From NCBI GenBank assembly GCA_012519985.1, contig JAAYPC010000285.1, forward strand, positions 1 through 33,963: a DNA stretch of 33,963 nt, read 5' to 3'. Source of the DNA: Fibrobacter sp. GTDB taxonomy: Bacteria; Fibrobacterota; Chitinivibrionia; Chitinivibrionales; Chitinispirillaceae. Under the pieces are notes generated by a model. That model searched no databases, was not told the DNA's origin, and saw only the letters and a list, made by a program, of their open reading frames with translations. This document shows, one piece after another, positions 1-7,821 of the stretch. The translations under genes were made by a program, and so were the position numbers. Numbering within the stretch: the first letter of the stretch is position 1; every line of letters starts with the position of its first letter.

Positions 1-151
1 AAATACAGATACGGTTGCTAAAAACACAAATACGGTTACTAAAAACACAAATACGATTGCTTAAAAATATAGATACGTTGGCTTAAAACATTGATACGTT
101 GGAATTAAGATCCAAATGCGTTGGAATTAAACCCAAAATGGTTAGCGCTTA
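1..151. repeat. Degenerate 21/22-bp tandem array at left edge
   Basis: About seven head-to-tail units share an A-rich stretch followed by ATACGGTTGCTAA or ATACGTTGGAATTA. The ATACG cores begin near 9, 30, 51, 73 and 94, then decay (AATGCG near 115). Spacing is 21-22 bp, two helical turns. The array runs off the window edge, so its full length and what it borders are unknown. A second 21/22-bp array with a different core closes the window on the right. Confidence 0.8.
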
Positions 152-368
152 AAGGAAACGCCTGAAGTTAACAGGAGAAAGCTCCACCCTAAGCAGGTGG
201 ATACAGGCAGAGAACAAGGCCTCTCATTTTTTAAGATGCTTTGATTTATCCGGGAGATATGGCCCTAACAGCAACCAAAACCGGTTTTGCAATACACTAT
301 AGCAGAAAAGGAGAATGAAACGAAAAAATCATAGTTTTCCGGTGAAGTTTTTACAGAGTAGTGAAAAA

Positions 369-1154
369 TTAATTTTCAGGTGCTTGTTGTTCTTTAACTG
401 TGTTTTTCTTTTTTTTGCTTTCCTTCCATCTATAACTAACTAATCTCTGAAAAAAATCGTTAAAGAAAAGCTCCTGAGTTTTAGGGTCATCACAAAACGC
501 ATGCCGCCCGACAGTATAGATCTCTTTTATCGCTTCCCAAAGATGTGTCCAGGCTTTTGCACAAATCAGTTTTGAATCATCGGTTTTTTGGGGATCAATA
601 TCAATAAGTGAAGCCAGATTGGACAGCTCAGTATAATGCTGCAACAACATATCGATATGCGATTTGTCAATATCTGTTTTAAGTATAAGCGTCAGATTGT
701 TTTCACACAACTGGTGAAGAGTATTCAGGTCCTTTATCATTTCAAGATCACCTCTACCCCTCTTAATGTTTTTAAGTGCACATAGTTTCGTATCATCGAA
801 CCGGAATACAAATTCCAGAGATTTAAGAAACCGTTTTCTGAGTTTATATCCCTCTTTCTTCTTTCCCTTGTAAATTTCCTTATGACTTTTGCCGTCTTTT
901 ACGAAAGTTTCGACAAGTGCCACACAACAGGCAAATGCACCAACCCGTTCGTAAATTGTATTCAAAATAAGCTGATCGATACCGGATCTGATGAGCTTGT
1001 CATGGTATTTATCCGCTAACATACATGCCCGTGTCCCTTCCTGCATTGCTTCCTCATAAGGGATTGTCCTGCGGACGACCACATCGTCATCGATCGCTAA
1101 AATCACATTTTTCAACTCTTCATAGCATTGTTGGGGTGTTTTTGATCTGTCCAC
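369..1154 (-). CDS. Hypothetical protein, 261 aa, helical and Lys-rich
   Basis: I do not recognise this protein. It begins at a GTG codon with a strong AAAGGAG ribosome binding site six bases upstream, which supports a real gene. It has no signal peptide and no membrane segment. The composition suggests an all-helical soluble protein, with several cysteines (such as the pair in the motif AFACCVALVE) and a very basic C-terminal tail rich in lysine that would suit nucleic-acid or membrane-surface contact. There is no clear operon partner: the left side is a tandem repeat array, and more than 1 kb without a convincing gene lies upstream. It could be an accessory gene carried with the repeats. 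No function is proposed. Confidence 0.7.
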   Translation of the reverse strand: MDRSKTPQQCYEELKNVILAIDDDVVVRRTIPYEEAMQEGTRACMLADKYHDKLIRSGIDQLILNTIYERVGAFACCVALVETFVKDGKSHKEIYKGKKKEGYKLRKRFLKSLEFVFRFDDTKLCALKNIKRGRGDLEMIKDLNTLHQLCENNLTLILKTDIDKSHIDMLLQHYTELSNLASLIDIDPQKTDDSKLICAKAWTHLWEAIKEIYTVGRHAFCDDPKTQELFFNDFFQRLVSYRWKESKKKKNTVKEQQAPEN

Positions 1155-1384
1155 AAAGAACTCCTTTGAAAAAAACAGATATGTGGATTAGCATGGCATA
1201 TCCATGCATTATTATCGATCAGAGAAAAATGAACTATATATGGAATGAACCGTTTTTATTCAATATGTAGAGCGAAATATTATGATAACAGACAGAAAAT
1301 CATAAACCTGAATGTTAATTCAATATAGTGGATTATCGAAATGGTGTCAATAGGAGAGAAAAGGGGAGAAGAATGTTGAGTATT

Positions 1385-1700
1385 GAATAACGGTAAACCT
1401 GGCAACGAGCCAGCTTCAAGAAAGCAAGGAGGTTTTCCGATGTGAGGTTTAGCCTAATCACTCCGTAGTGATGGGATTCAATTAAAGAAGGACTCTTGAA
1501 ACAACATGAGTTTCACGAGGTCAAGGGTGTAGCACTGAATCAGACACGTAGCCCGAAAGGTTAGGATGGTGGAGAACTTCCGAACCTCTCGATACAGGCG
1601 AACGCGAAATGCGGCAAAGCGTTATGGTGAGTGATGCTGCAAGCTCCTGGGGTCTGGAGACTGCATAGAGTTAAACGCAACAAGTATAGATAGAATATTC
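1385..1700 (+). ncRNA. Probable group II intron remnant (domain I-like RNA)
   Basis: The segment has the texture of a folded catalytic RNA and not of coding or random intergenic DNA: GNRA-like and GAAA-containing turns (AGCCCGAAAGGTTAGG near 1552, GCGAACGCGAAATGCGG near 1600) and a run near 1560-1580 (GGATGGTGGAGAACTTCC) that I associate with domain I of bacterial group II introns. The tail CATAGAGTTAAACGCAACAAG near 1660-1685 is also intron-like. No reverse transcriptase/maturase frame follows, and I cannot see a domain V, so it would be a truncated 5' fragment. The assignment rests on remembered resemblance and not on a covariance-model match. Another structured ncRNA is the main alternative. 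Confidence 0.4.
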
Positions 1701-2104
1701 GCATTTACAAAGTTCCGTTTATATGATTTGAATTCCGGGCAACGATCCTGTGCAGGTTTGAAGGTACTCTGTTCTGCCGTTTCCAGATAAAGAAAAATTA
1801 ATTTCAGTTAATAGTGTTGAGCATTTCCGTGAATTTGGATGGATAACAGTCTGGCAAGGAAGAGAAAGAAAGCAAGCCTCAAGGGCTGCTGTTTGGCTAT
1901 CGAGGAATTTGTCTTGAATTCGACAGCAACAGCGCTCGCATTCTTATGTTCTAACGCTATGGCTAGCTGTAACCAATAAAGGGCGCATGCCTTACCAGAA
2001 AAAGGAAAATTGAATAACGGATATTGAATATCGAACTTCGAATTTCGAAGTAGAAGAGGCAAGGAATGAGAAATGCGAAAAGATGCCCCCCTGCTTAAAA
2101 GTCA

Positions 2105-2160
2105 CCTTGCCAGCCCTGAAAGGGGATGATGTTGTTGCACATGGCAACTCTCGGTGCTGC
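2105..2160. repeat. Dispersed hairpin repeat, degenerate copy
   Basis: CCAGCCCTGAAAGGGG followed by GCACATGGCAACTCTCGGTGCTGCC parallels the better copy at 4798-4850. Here both hairpins have decayed: the first stem ends GGGG and not GGGC, and the second palindrome is interrupted. The two copies lie in the same orientation and bracket the three-gene block 2241-4665. Confidence 0.6.
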
Positions 2161-2240
2161 CAAATTTTGCATCATTTTTTGTTTTGCGATATTGATACAG
2201 GTCAATTAAAGTGGTACATTTATATGTTGAGGTAAACATA

Positions 2241-3071
2241 ATGGATTCCATCTACACCTATTTTGATTATAGACAATATTTAAACGATTTGATTCAGGAA
2301 AAGCGTCTTCGTAACAAGATGCTCTCTCTGAGGGCGATTGCTGCCAGGATCGGAATAAACTCCGGTACTCTGGTTCGCATTCTCAATAATGAAAGAAATA
2401 TCAGTAAAAAATTAATTCCGGCATTTGCCAGTTTTCTGAGACTGAAAAACAAGGAAAGTCAGTATTTTTCCATATTGGTAGAGTTTAATCAAGCCAGGGA
2501 CAATGAGAAAAGACGGAATCTATACGATCAACTGATAATATTTCGAAACGAGTACAGAAAACCGGTAAATCCGGATGCATATGAATTCTATGAACAATGG
2601 TACTATACAGTTATCAGGGAATTGCTCCAATTTTTCCCTTTTACCGATGATTTTGATGGTCTGGCAAAAATGGTTCAACCTGAAATTACGGCTACTCAAG
2701 CGAAAAAGGCAATTGCCGTACTTCAGAGAATCGGGTTCATAAAAAAAACGGGAGACGGGTATTTTAAACCGGATCAGAGTTTTATTACCACCGGAAAGAC
2801 ATGGCGCAGCGTTGCTATAGAGATTTTTCAGAAAACGATGATGGAGATTGGTGTTACCGCATTGGATCGTTTCCCCAGAGAGACAAGGGACTTTTCGACA
2901 ATGACGATGCGTTTTTCAAATGAGGGTTATAAAAAGGTACGTCAAATATTAAAAAGAACACGTGAGGAGATCGCTCATATCGAGGAAGAAGACAGGGCTG
3001 CAAATCAGGTTTTCCAAATTAACATGCAAGTATTCCCGGTTTCAAAAGAATGGCCCAGGGGTGTTGAATGA
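2241..3071 (+). CDS. TIGR02147-family transcriptional regulator-like protein
   Basis: The N-terminus (IYTYFDYRQYLNDLIQ) and overall plan match the TIGR02147 family, known mostly from Fibrobacter-type genomes and of unproven function. A helix-turn-helix lies at about residues 29-50 (LSLRAIAARIGINSGTLVRI). The remainder is a helical domain with a second winged-helix-like stretch at about residues 145-185 (ATQAKKAIAVLQRIGFIKKTGDGYFKP). I choose the ATG at 2241, which has GAGGT seven bases upstream and gives the family's usual N-terminus, over an in-frame GTG at 2211. The 276-residue length is typical. The stop codon overlaps the start of the next gene (ATGA), so the two are translationally coupled. 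The likely role, by inference, is a local regulator of the secreted proteins downstream. Confidence 0.85.
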   Translation: MDSIYTYFDYRQYLNDLIQEKRLRNKMLSLRAIAARIGINSGTLVRILNNERNISKKLIPAFASFLRLKNKESQYFSILVEFNQARDNEKRRNLYDQLIIFRNEYRKPVNPDAYEFYEQWYYTVIRELLQFFPFTDDFDGLAKMVQPEITATQAKKAIAVLQRIGFIKKTGDGYFKPDQSFITTGKTWRSVAIEIFQKTMMEIGVTALDRFPRETRDFSTMTMRFSNEGYKKVRQILKRTREEIAHIEEEDRAANQVFQINMQVFPVSKEWPRGVE

Positions 3072-3703
3072 AAATTATCATGCTGCTATCTGGCTTATTC
3101 ACAATGTTTTTCTGTCTATGTGGTAACAATGTCGCAGGATCAGAAACGACCAATGGCGATCAGATAATAGTTATTGCATCTAAGGGCAGTATCTACGGAA
3201 CAGCCCCGGTTGGCCACACGATCTATTTGTTCTCAAGCGATTATTGTCCATACAATGATTCCGGTTTTTCAAGCACTGCCATCGCAGACAGTTCCGGTGC
3301 ATTCTCGTTTAATAACCTTGAAATTGGTGAATATGCGGTTTATTGCAAACTTGCTGATTCTGATTTATCTGTATTTGTTAAATTAATGCTTAATAGGTCA
3401 GATGGTTGGGGTATTGCTGATACTGTTTTTGCATTCGGTGAAAATGGGTCTTTTTCGGGGAAGTTAACCGATGCAACAGGCGTTCCCTTGTCGCTATACG
3501 ATGTATATATCCCAGGTTCACCTTTCTTTACCGTCACTGATTCTTCGGGGGGCTTTGTCATTGACAGTGTACCTGAAGGTAATTACAGGGTCTATTTTTC
3601 AAAAAGTTCAAATGATATTAATTCGCCAACAAAAAGTAGAAAAATAATCGAAGTAACCATAGAAGCCGGCAAAAAGACGGTGGTTGATCCGGTTACCTTT
3701 TAA
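3068..3703 (+). CDS. Secreted protein with carboxypeptidase-regulatory-like domains
   Basis: A signal peptide is evident (MKIIMLLSGLFTMFFCLCG), giving an exported protein. The 211-residue chain contains two repeats of a beta-sandwich of the carboxypeptidase regulatory / CnaB-like type. The diagnostic pattern is GxF x(n) LxxGxYxVY: one instance is GAFSFNNLEIGEYAVYCK near residue 77, the second GGFVIDSVPEGNYRVYFS near 160. Such domains usually act as structural or carbohydrate-associated modules on surface proteins. There is no catalytic domain. The gene overlaps the upstream regulator by 4 bp and is followed by another exported protein, so the three likely form one operon. The lipobox near residue 18 is not canonical, so lipoprotein anchoring is uncertain. 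Confidence 0.75.
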   Translation: MKIIMLLSGLFTMFFCLCGNNVAGSETTNGDQIIVIASKGSIYGTAPVGHTIYLFSSDYCPYNDSGFSSTAIADSSGAFSFNNLEIGEYAVYCKLADSDLSVFVKLMLNRSDGWGIADTVFAFGENGSFSGKLTDATGVPLSLYDVYIPGSPFFTVTDSSGGFVIDSVPEGNYRVYFSKSSNDINSPTKSRKIIEVTIEAGKKTVVDPVTF

Positions 3704-3753
3704 TCTTAAACGGACCATTAATGCCTGATGGTCAAGGTGAAAGGATGGTTTGT

Positions 3754-4665
3754 ATGAAGTGTAAAACAAAAAACAGCCTGCTGCTTGTGGGTTTATTAAG
3801 CGTTTATTTACCAGTTTCAGCCTGTTTCGGTCCATCAAATATTGAAGGCGTGGCATTTACCAATGACGAACAGTTACACCTGGAGTCATTATCGGTGCTC
3901 GGGGATTCCGGGGTTCATTACAAGGTGATGTTAAATGAGAACGGTGGCAAAACGGTTTGTTATCCCAGTCATTATAATGTAGATGGAACGGTTTTCATCG
4001 GAAATGTCGGTCTGGTGTACACGACAGAGATGACACTTAATTGTATGGGAATTATTGTTCCGCAGGCAGAAAGTTTAACGAACAACGCTTCCATCACTGT
4101 GGAAGAATATGATTTCCCAATGGCAGTGAAAGTTGAACTGGAATGGTTAGTTGAACATGGGATAATGGATATCAGTCAAAACCTGATTGATACAATATAT
4201 AAGAAGCTTGGTGAGCAGCAAAATGGCGGTGTTCAATACTGGACCAAACAATCCACGACACTTCAATATAACAAATGGTTCGATTACGATAAGATACAAG
4301 GGTCTTGGGGAGGTGAAGTCGATGGAGTTAATGGCGTTAAAGGTGTCAGGGGGTGTTTAGCGATTCAACTTCCTGAAATTGAAAAGTTTAATGATGTGTC
4401 GGCAAGAGAGCAAATGAACAAATCTGTCGCCATGAACGATATCGTGATTAATGTACAGGGAAGAACGATTACAGTAAATGGCGGCAATAATTTTACTGCA
4501 GACAATATTAGTGTGATCTCTGTTTCGGGCAGAATAATGAGAGTTTTCAAAAACACTCATACCGGTAAAAATCAATTGACTCTGAATGATATTGCCCCGG
4601 GAGCCTATGTTATTTCGTGTAAATATAGGGGAGTGACGGTTAACAGATCGGTTTTTATTCAGTGA
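3754..4665 (+). CDS. Exported protein with T9SS-type-A-like C-terminal domain
   Basis: The start at 3754 has GAAAGGA eight bases upstream and opens a good signal peptide (MKCKTKNSLLLVGLLSVYL). The motif VSAC at residues 20-23 would also fit a lipoprotein signal. The middle (about residues 30-235) is not recognised. The last 65 residues, from ITVNGGNNF on, follow the pattern of Por/type IX sorting domains: a central VISVSGRIMRVF, then LTLNDIAPGAYVISCK, and a final strand ending VFIQ. Fibrobacterota proteins often carry such tails. Whether it is secreted through a type IX system or retained as a lipoprotein cannot be decided. It lies 50 bp after the previous gene and belongs to the same likely operon. 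Confidence 0.7.
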   Translation: MKCKTKNSLLLVGLLSVYLPVSACFGPSNIEGVAFTNDEQLHLESLSVLGDSGVHYKVMLNENGGKTVCYPSHYNVDGTVFIGNVGLVYTTEMTLNCMGIIVPQAESLTNNASITVEEYDFPMAVKVELEWLVEHGIMDISQNLIDTIYKKLGEQQNGGVQYWTKQSTTLQYNKWFDYDKIQGSWGGEVDGVNGVKGVRGCLAIQLPEIEKFNDVSAREQMNKSVAMNDIVINVQGRTITVNGGNNFTADNISVISVSGRIMRVFKNTHTGKNQLTLNDIAPGAYVISCKYRGVTVNRSVFIQ

Positions 4666-5108
4666 ATTGGAATGGGGGAGGGGATAGGAGAGATAGGGAA
4701 TATCGAAATAAGAAGAAAGGATAAAAAGCGGAGATTCAGAGAAGAAAAATGACGAGGCCTGAGAAATGAAAACAATACCCCTTTTAATGGTCTCCTTACC
4801 AGCCCTGAAAGGGCGCACTATTTTAGCACAGGGCAACGCCCTGTGGCGGATTCGGATATTATACATACGTGGGATTCGGATATGATGTGGATGTCGGATT
4901 GAATATGATACAGATAGTTCCGGTATGATTTTAGAAATGTCAGAAGGCAGCGGAATGAAAAAAGAAAAAGTCATCCTGACAATCTATCCCTTGTAATGAA
5001 TAGTACGTTCTGAATTCGTTCCCAACTATTTTGAGCAGATATTTTATGATATCGGTACTTTTTCTCTGACTGGTTATTGTCTGGTTTTTTTTGATCAGAC
5101 CAGCAATA
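4666..5108. other. Intergenic region with dispersed repeat
   Basis: No gene is supported. A purine-rich stretch (4670-4765) precedes a hairpin repeat (4798-4850), followed by a short iterated GGATTCGGATATNAT-like segment (about 4848-4890). The segment separates the 2241-4665 operon from a convergent minus-strand gene. Confidence 0.55.
4798..4850. repeat. Dispersed double-hairpin repeat, intact copy
   Basis: Two consecutive perfect palindromes: GCCCTGAAAGGGC (4802-4814, 5-bp stem, 3-base loop) and CACAGGGCAACGCCCTGTG (4827-4845, 8-bp stem, AAC loop). A decayed copy lies at 2105-2160. I recall very similar intergenic repeats (CCCTGAAAGGGC ... AGGGCAACGCCCT) in other FCB-group genomes; this is recollection, not a search. 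A mobile palindromic repeat is the simplest reading. Confidence 0.65.
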
Positions 5109-5510
5109 TTATCGTTTAATGTTTACAAGTTCTCTGAATATAGATTCCTGATGGGTGTCATCAGGGCCGGTCTGGAGTTCGAAAATGTGTTTGCCTTTTG
5201 GAACGCCGGTTAGAATTCCTTCTACTCCATAGAGAATCTGCTCATCAGAAGTACATTGGTCTGCATCGGGAGAGCTTCTTTGCACCAGCAGTTTATTTGC
5301 TCTGATCATAAACTTATAGTAAAAGTCGCTGCAGACATCATCCACATAAAACAGTCGGAATTTTACGGTATCTGCAGAAACGGTTACATCCGAGTTTTCT
5401 ACAGTTTCGGGGTAAAGAATGGTGTAGGAGAACCCTATTGAGTCATTCTGGGCAAAGGACAGGGTAAAAGTGCAGATGAATATAAAAAAGGTATAGCGAA
5501 GTAGAGACAT
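5109..5510 (-). CDS. Small secreted protein, 133 aa
   Basis: An N-terminal signal peptide (MSLLRYTFFIFICTFTLSFA, likely cleaved before QND) marks this as exported. The mature part is about 113 residues, apparently beta-rich, with two cysteines (DDVCSDFY and ADQCTSDE) that could form a disulfide. A GAACAGGAG ribosome binding site precedes the ATG at good spacing, so I regard it as a real gene. The segment GILTGVPKGKHIFELQTG has the look of an extracellular Ig-like or Fn3-like strand pair, but I cannot name a family. It appears monocistronic. Confidence 0.65.
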   Translation of the reverse strand: MSLLRYTFFIFICTFTLSFAQNDSIGFSYTILYPETVENSDVTVSADTVKFRLFYVDDVCSDFYYKFMIRANKLLVQRSSPDADQCTSDEQILYGVEGILTGVPKGKHIFELQTGPDDTHQESIFRELVNIKR

Positions 5511-5845
5511 AAAAAAACTCCTGTTCAGAAATATCAGATGTTTTTCAAAATATACCAGAAATTCATATTGAACAAGATAATACTTAAAACGGGCCGATTG
5601 TGGAACTGTTCTTTGGAAAACATCTGAAAAAGTGGTTTTTGGAACTTTATGTGGAGAAGTATCAGGAATATACTGGATTTTTAAGGGGACAGAGGAAAAT
5701 CATGGGTTTTATTTCTGATGGTCTGCTAATGAGGTGGGAGTAAGCGTTTTCAATTTTATAATGAAAAAGAGATGGGGATTTCTGAGAAATGGGAGATGCC
5801 ACGCCCGGTTCTGGGGCGTGGTAGTTTATGGCTATATTGCAGAAA
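5511..5845. other. Intergenic region, no gene
   Basis: I see no supported gene. The right part contains a perfect 8-bp hairpin (5799-5821, listed separately) just past the stop of the next minus-strand gene. The left part should hold the promoter of the 5109-5510 gene; an AT-rich patch lies at about 5540-5585. Confidence 0.5.
5799..5821 (-). terminator. Hairpin after the 5846-6286 gene
   Basis: CCACGCCC and GGGCGTGG form a perfect 8-bp stem around a 7-base loop, 24 bases beyond the stop codon of the minus-strand gene. It lacks a following U-tract, so it may protect an mRNA 3' end or be a weak terminator. Confidence 0.45.
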
Positions 5846-6286
5846 TCATTCTCCTGGCATAGGAGGTGTACCTTCGTCAGGAGTCGGTGGTACGGGTGGT
5901 TCATCCGGAGATGGTGGTGTCGTGTCTGCAGTATCCTGTGGTGTCCCTCCGTTTGCGGTAGCAGGTTCGATAAGAGTAGCCACATTCCTATCTGCTTCAG
6001 TTACATACTTCACCCGCAGCTCTGCATTTAAACGAAGGATCTGATCAGCATTCTCAGCAGAAAAATCGGTCTCAGAATTAAAATAGATGGTATCAGTTCC
6101 TTCCTGGGTATTGATGACAAACATACTGTCCTGTAAGTTAACAGATTGGACAGTACCCACTACTTCCATGGTGTCAGTCATCATTCCATTGCCAGCGGTA
6201 TCCTGGCCGTTTGAAGGATCGTTTCCCTGTGCAGATACAATGAGGCACATGGAAAGAATCAGAAATGAGATATTTCGGAAAATCAT
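5846..6286 (-). CDS. Exported DUF5666-like protein with Pro-rich tail
   Basis: I choose the start at 6286 (MIFRNISFLIL), which has AAAGGAGTC seven bases upstream, over a longer in-frame start. Residues 1-20 form a signal peptide ending VSAQG. The central portion (about residues 45-110) follows the DUF5666 pattern: VVGTVQSVNLQDSMFVIN, then a TDTIYFNSETDF strand, then a LNAELRVKYV ... ATLI strand pair. This is a small beta-barrel domain of unknown function. The C-terminus is a low-complexity tail of prolines, acidic residues and threonines, probably disordered. It sits alone, with dispersed palindromes upstream. Confidence 0.7.
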   Translation of the reverse strand: MIFRNISFLILSMCLIVSAQGNDPSNGQDTAGNGMMTDTMEVVGTVQSVNLQDSMFVINTQEGTDTIYFNSETDFSAENADQILRLNAELRVKYVTEADRNVATLIEPATANGGTPQDTADTTPPSPDEPPVPPTPDEGTPPMPGE

Positions 6287-6486
6287 AATAGACTCCTTTA
6301 ATAACTTCCATGTTACAAAACACACACGCCCTTCTTAATGGTACACCGTTTGCGGACATCTATGTATAGAATAGTCAGCAATTACCAAAATCCCTCTACT
6401 TAATAATTCGGGCGTTGGGTGAAAAAGTTTTGAGATTCCGCTTTAATACCCACTTACCAAGGGGTGAGTTTCCAGGGAGAGGATTT

Positions 6487-6747
6487 TGCTGAGAAGCATC
6501 TGTGAACTTGTGGATTTCAGAGATTTGAGGGACAGAGGAGAAAGCCCTTGATTTTGCTTTACTGTACCCCAGAGATGCTTCTTTTCCGCGTTGAGGCTTC
6601 ACCTCTGGGGAACAACGCCCCAGAGAAGCTTGCTTTTCGCGTTGAGGTTTCACCTCTGGGGAACAAGTGTTGCTTTCAGCGAAGGAAATTTTGAGAACAA
6701 GTATCTGTGAATTTGTGAAATTCAGAAACCTGAGGGGCAGGGAAAAG
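6487..6747. repeat. Direct repeat pair flanking two palindromes
   Basis: Within the 6287-6775 gap, two related segments of about 57 bp (6487-6543 and 6690-6747) share GAGAAGCATCTGTGAACTTG-like and TTCAGAGATTTGAGGGACAG-like sequence. Between them sit two copies of the CCCCAGAG palindrome. The arrangement looks like an insertion or tandem duplication of a palindromic unit between duplicated flanks. No gene is supported in the gap. Confidence 0.6.
6567..6661. repeat. Palindrome copies a and b (CCCCAGAG family)
   Basis: Two 44-bp copies (6567-6610 and 6618-6661), seven bases apart in the same orientation, each begin CCCCAGAGA and end CACCTCTGGGG. The closing arms pair over about 11 bp, with one G-U pair if read as minus-strand RNA. 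Loop sequences vary while the stem is kept, as expected for REP-like structured repeats. They belong to the six-copy family that clusters around the Y1-transposase-like gene. Confidence 0.8.
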
Positions 6748-6775
6748 GATTCCCCTTATGAAAAACAGAATGGAT

Positions 6776-7474
6776 CTAGGTGGAAAGCTGTGGCTGCTGT
6801 TTTTGATCCCACCATACGTAAATAACAAACCCTATGATACTTACTACCGATACAACGATAAAGCCATTCCAGAGTCGTTCATTGGTTTCACCAAGAAATG
6901 CGATTAATATTACAAGTGGGCTTGTTCCGACCACAGAAGCCAGGAAGAAACGGGGGAAGCTCATTGAGACCAGGCCAGCAGCATAACTTATGATATCGTT
7001 GGAGAGAAACGGGGCCAGCTTGAAAATAACCACTACCCAGAAACCGTATCGCTGCAGATAAACTCTCATTTTTTTTTCGGACTTCTGTTTGAGAATCTTC
7101 TTTATGGTAAATTCGCTGAATAAGCGTCCGATCCAGTATGCAACCGATGCGGCAAGCACAGTTCCGGCCAAAGCCACAATTCCTCCGATCAGCGGACCAT
7201 AGGCCAGCACACTTACCACCACAAGAGCCCATGATGGAATAACAAAGGCAAACATTTGGACCAGAAAGAAAAAAAGCAGAACTATTACTCCAGCTTCACC
7301 AAACTGAGAGACCCAGTCTCGTAGTAGTTCCCGATTTCCGCTTTGTAAGATGCTCCATGCTTCATTTGACAGACTTTGCACCCTGGGGGAGAGAAACCAG
7401 CTCAAAATGAGAGTGCCAATAATAAGAACGGTGATAATTATTGGCAGCAGATGCAGCCAGTTGAATTTTTTCAA
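6776..7474 (-). CDS. TVP38/TMEM64 (VTT domain) membrane protein
   Basis: A 232-residue integral membrane protein with an N-terminal helix (about residues 9-30), a pair of reentrant/TM segments around VLLFFFLVQMFAFVIPSWAL, and the family-typical stretch ending AASVAYWIGR near residue 115. The later F-x-L-x-P segment (VVVIFKLAPFLSNDIISYAAGL) and the C-terminal helix complete a VTT/DedA-superfamily fold, thought to move lipids or small molecules across membranes. The start is a TTG with only a weak upstream site, so the exact N-terminus is uncertain. There is no operon partner. Confidence 0.85.
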   Translation of the reverse strand: MKKFNWLHLLPIIITVLIIGTLILSWFLSPRVQSLSNEAWSILQSGNRELLRDWVSQFGEAGVIVLLFFFLVQMFAFVIPSWALVVVSVLAYGPLIGGIVALAGTVLAASVAYWIGRLFSEFTIKKILKQKSEKKMRVYLQRYGFWVVVIFKLAPFLSNDIISYAAGLVSMSFPRFFLASVVGTSPLVILIAFLGETNERLWNGFIVVSVVSIIGFVIYVWWDQKQQPQLST

Positions 7475-7821
7475 TACAGGTCCCGAATACTTATTGTTAA
7501 TGGGAAGTGATTGGTTGAATTTTCAAGGGATAGCAAAAAGCAAAAGAAGAGCCAGTTTCAGGGGATAGGAGAGTAGATCGGATAGGTGTGGGGTCAGTCG
7601 GGAGAGAAGAGGGGAGTTGAGATGAGGGGAGGTAGTTTAAAGATAGATTACCAGAAGAGAGGTATTGTTTGTAAGAGTTGGGTGGGAATTTGGCGGGCGG
7701 CACTGTTTCCCCAGAGGTGAATTATAGATTGTAAAAGTTTCATCTCTGGGGTTCAATTCTGGAATGGAATTTGCAGCTTTATTCCCTAAAATCGCATCAC
7801 CCTAAAAAGGAGAAATTCCCC
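7475..7821. other. Leader region of the Y1-transposase-like gene
   Basis: No gene is supported. Purine-rich sequence (7550-7680) leads to GGCGGGCGGCAC and palindrome copy c (7709-7751). The segment 7752-7821 (TGGAATGGAATTTGCAGC..., then AAAAAGGAG) recurs in a degraded copy at 9219-9280, so palindrome, leader and gene start travel as one unit. Confidence 0.65.
7709..7751. repeat. Palindrome copy c, inverted, upstream of Y1 gene
   Basis: CCCCAGAGGTGAA ... TTCATCTCTGGGG, 43 bp, in the opposite orientation to the other copies. The arms pair over 13 positions with one G-U. It ends 70 bp before the Y1-transposase-like start codon. Confidence 0.8.

Larger units (their letters stand above)
1155..2240. 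other. Long non-coding stretch between divergent genes
   Basis: No convincing open reading frame lies here. Short frames near 1808-2062 and 1025-1270 lack ribosome binding sites and recognisable content. The stretch holds a structured-RNA-like segment (about 1385-1700, listed separately), an AT-rich segment with short direct repeats of the GAATATCGAA / GAATTTCGAA kind near 2010-2050, and a dispersed hairpin repeat near 2105-2160. The promoter for the 2241 gene should be at its right end. Confidence 0.6.

Noticed and set aside
1..151. The left tandem array as a CRISPR array
   Set aside because: Units are 21-22 bp and directly adjacent, without spacers, and degenerate. There are no cas genes in the window.
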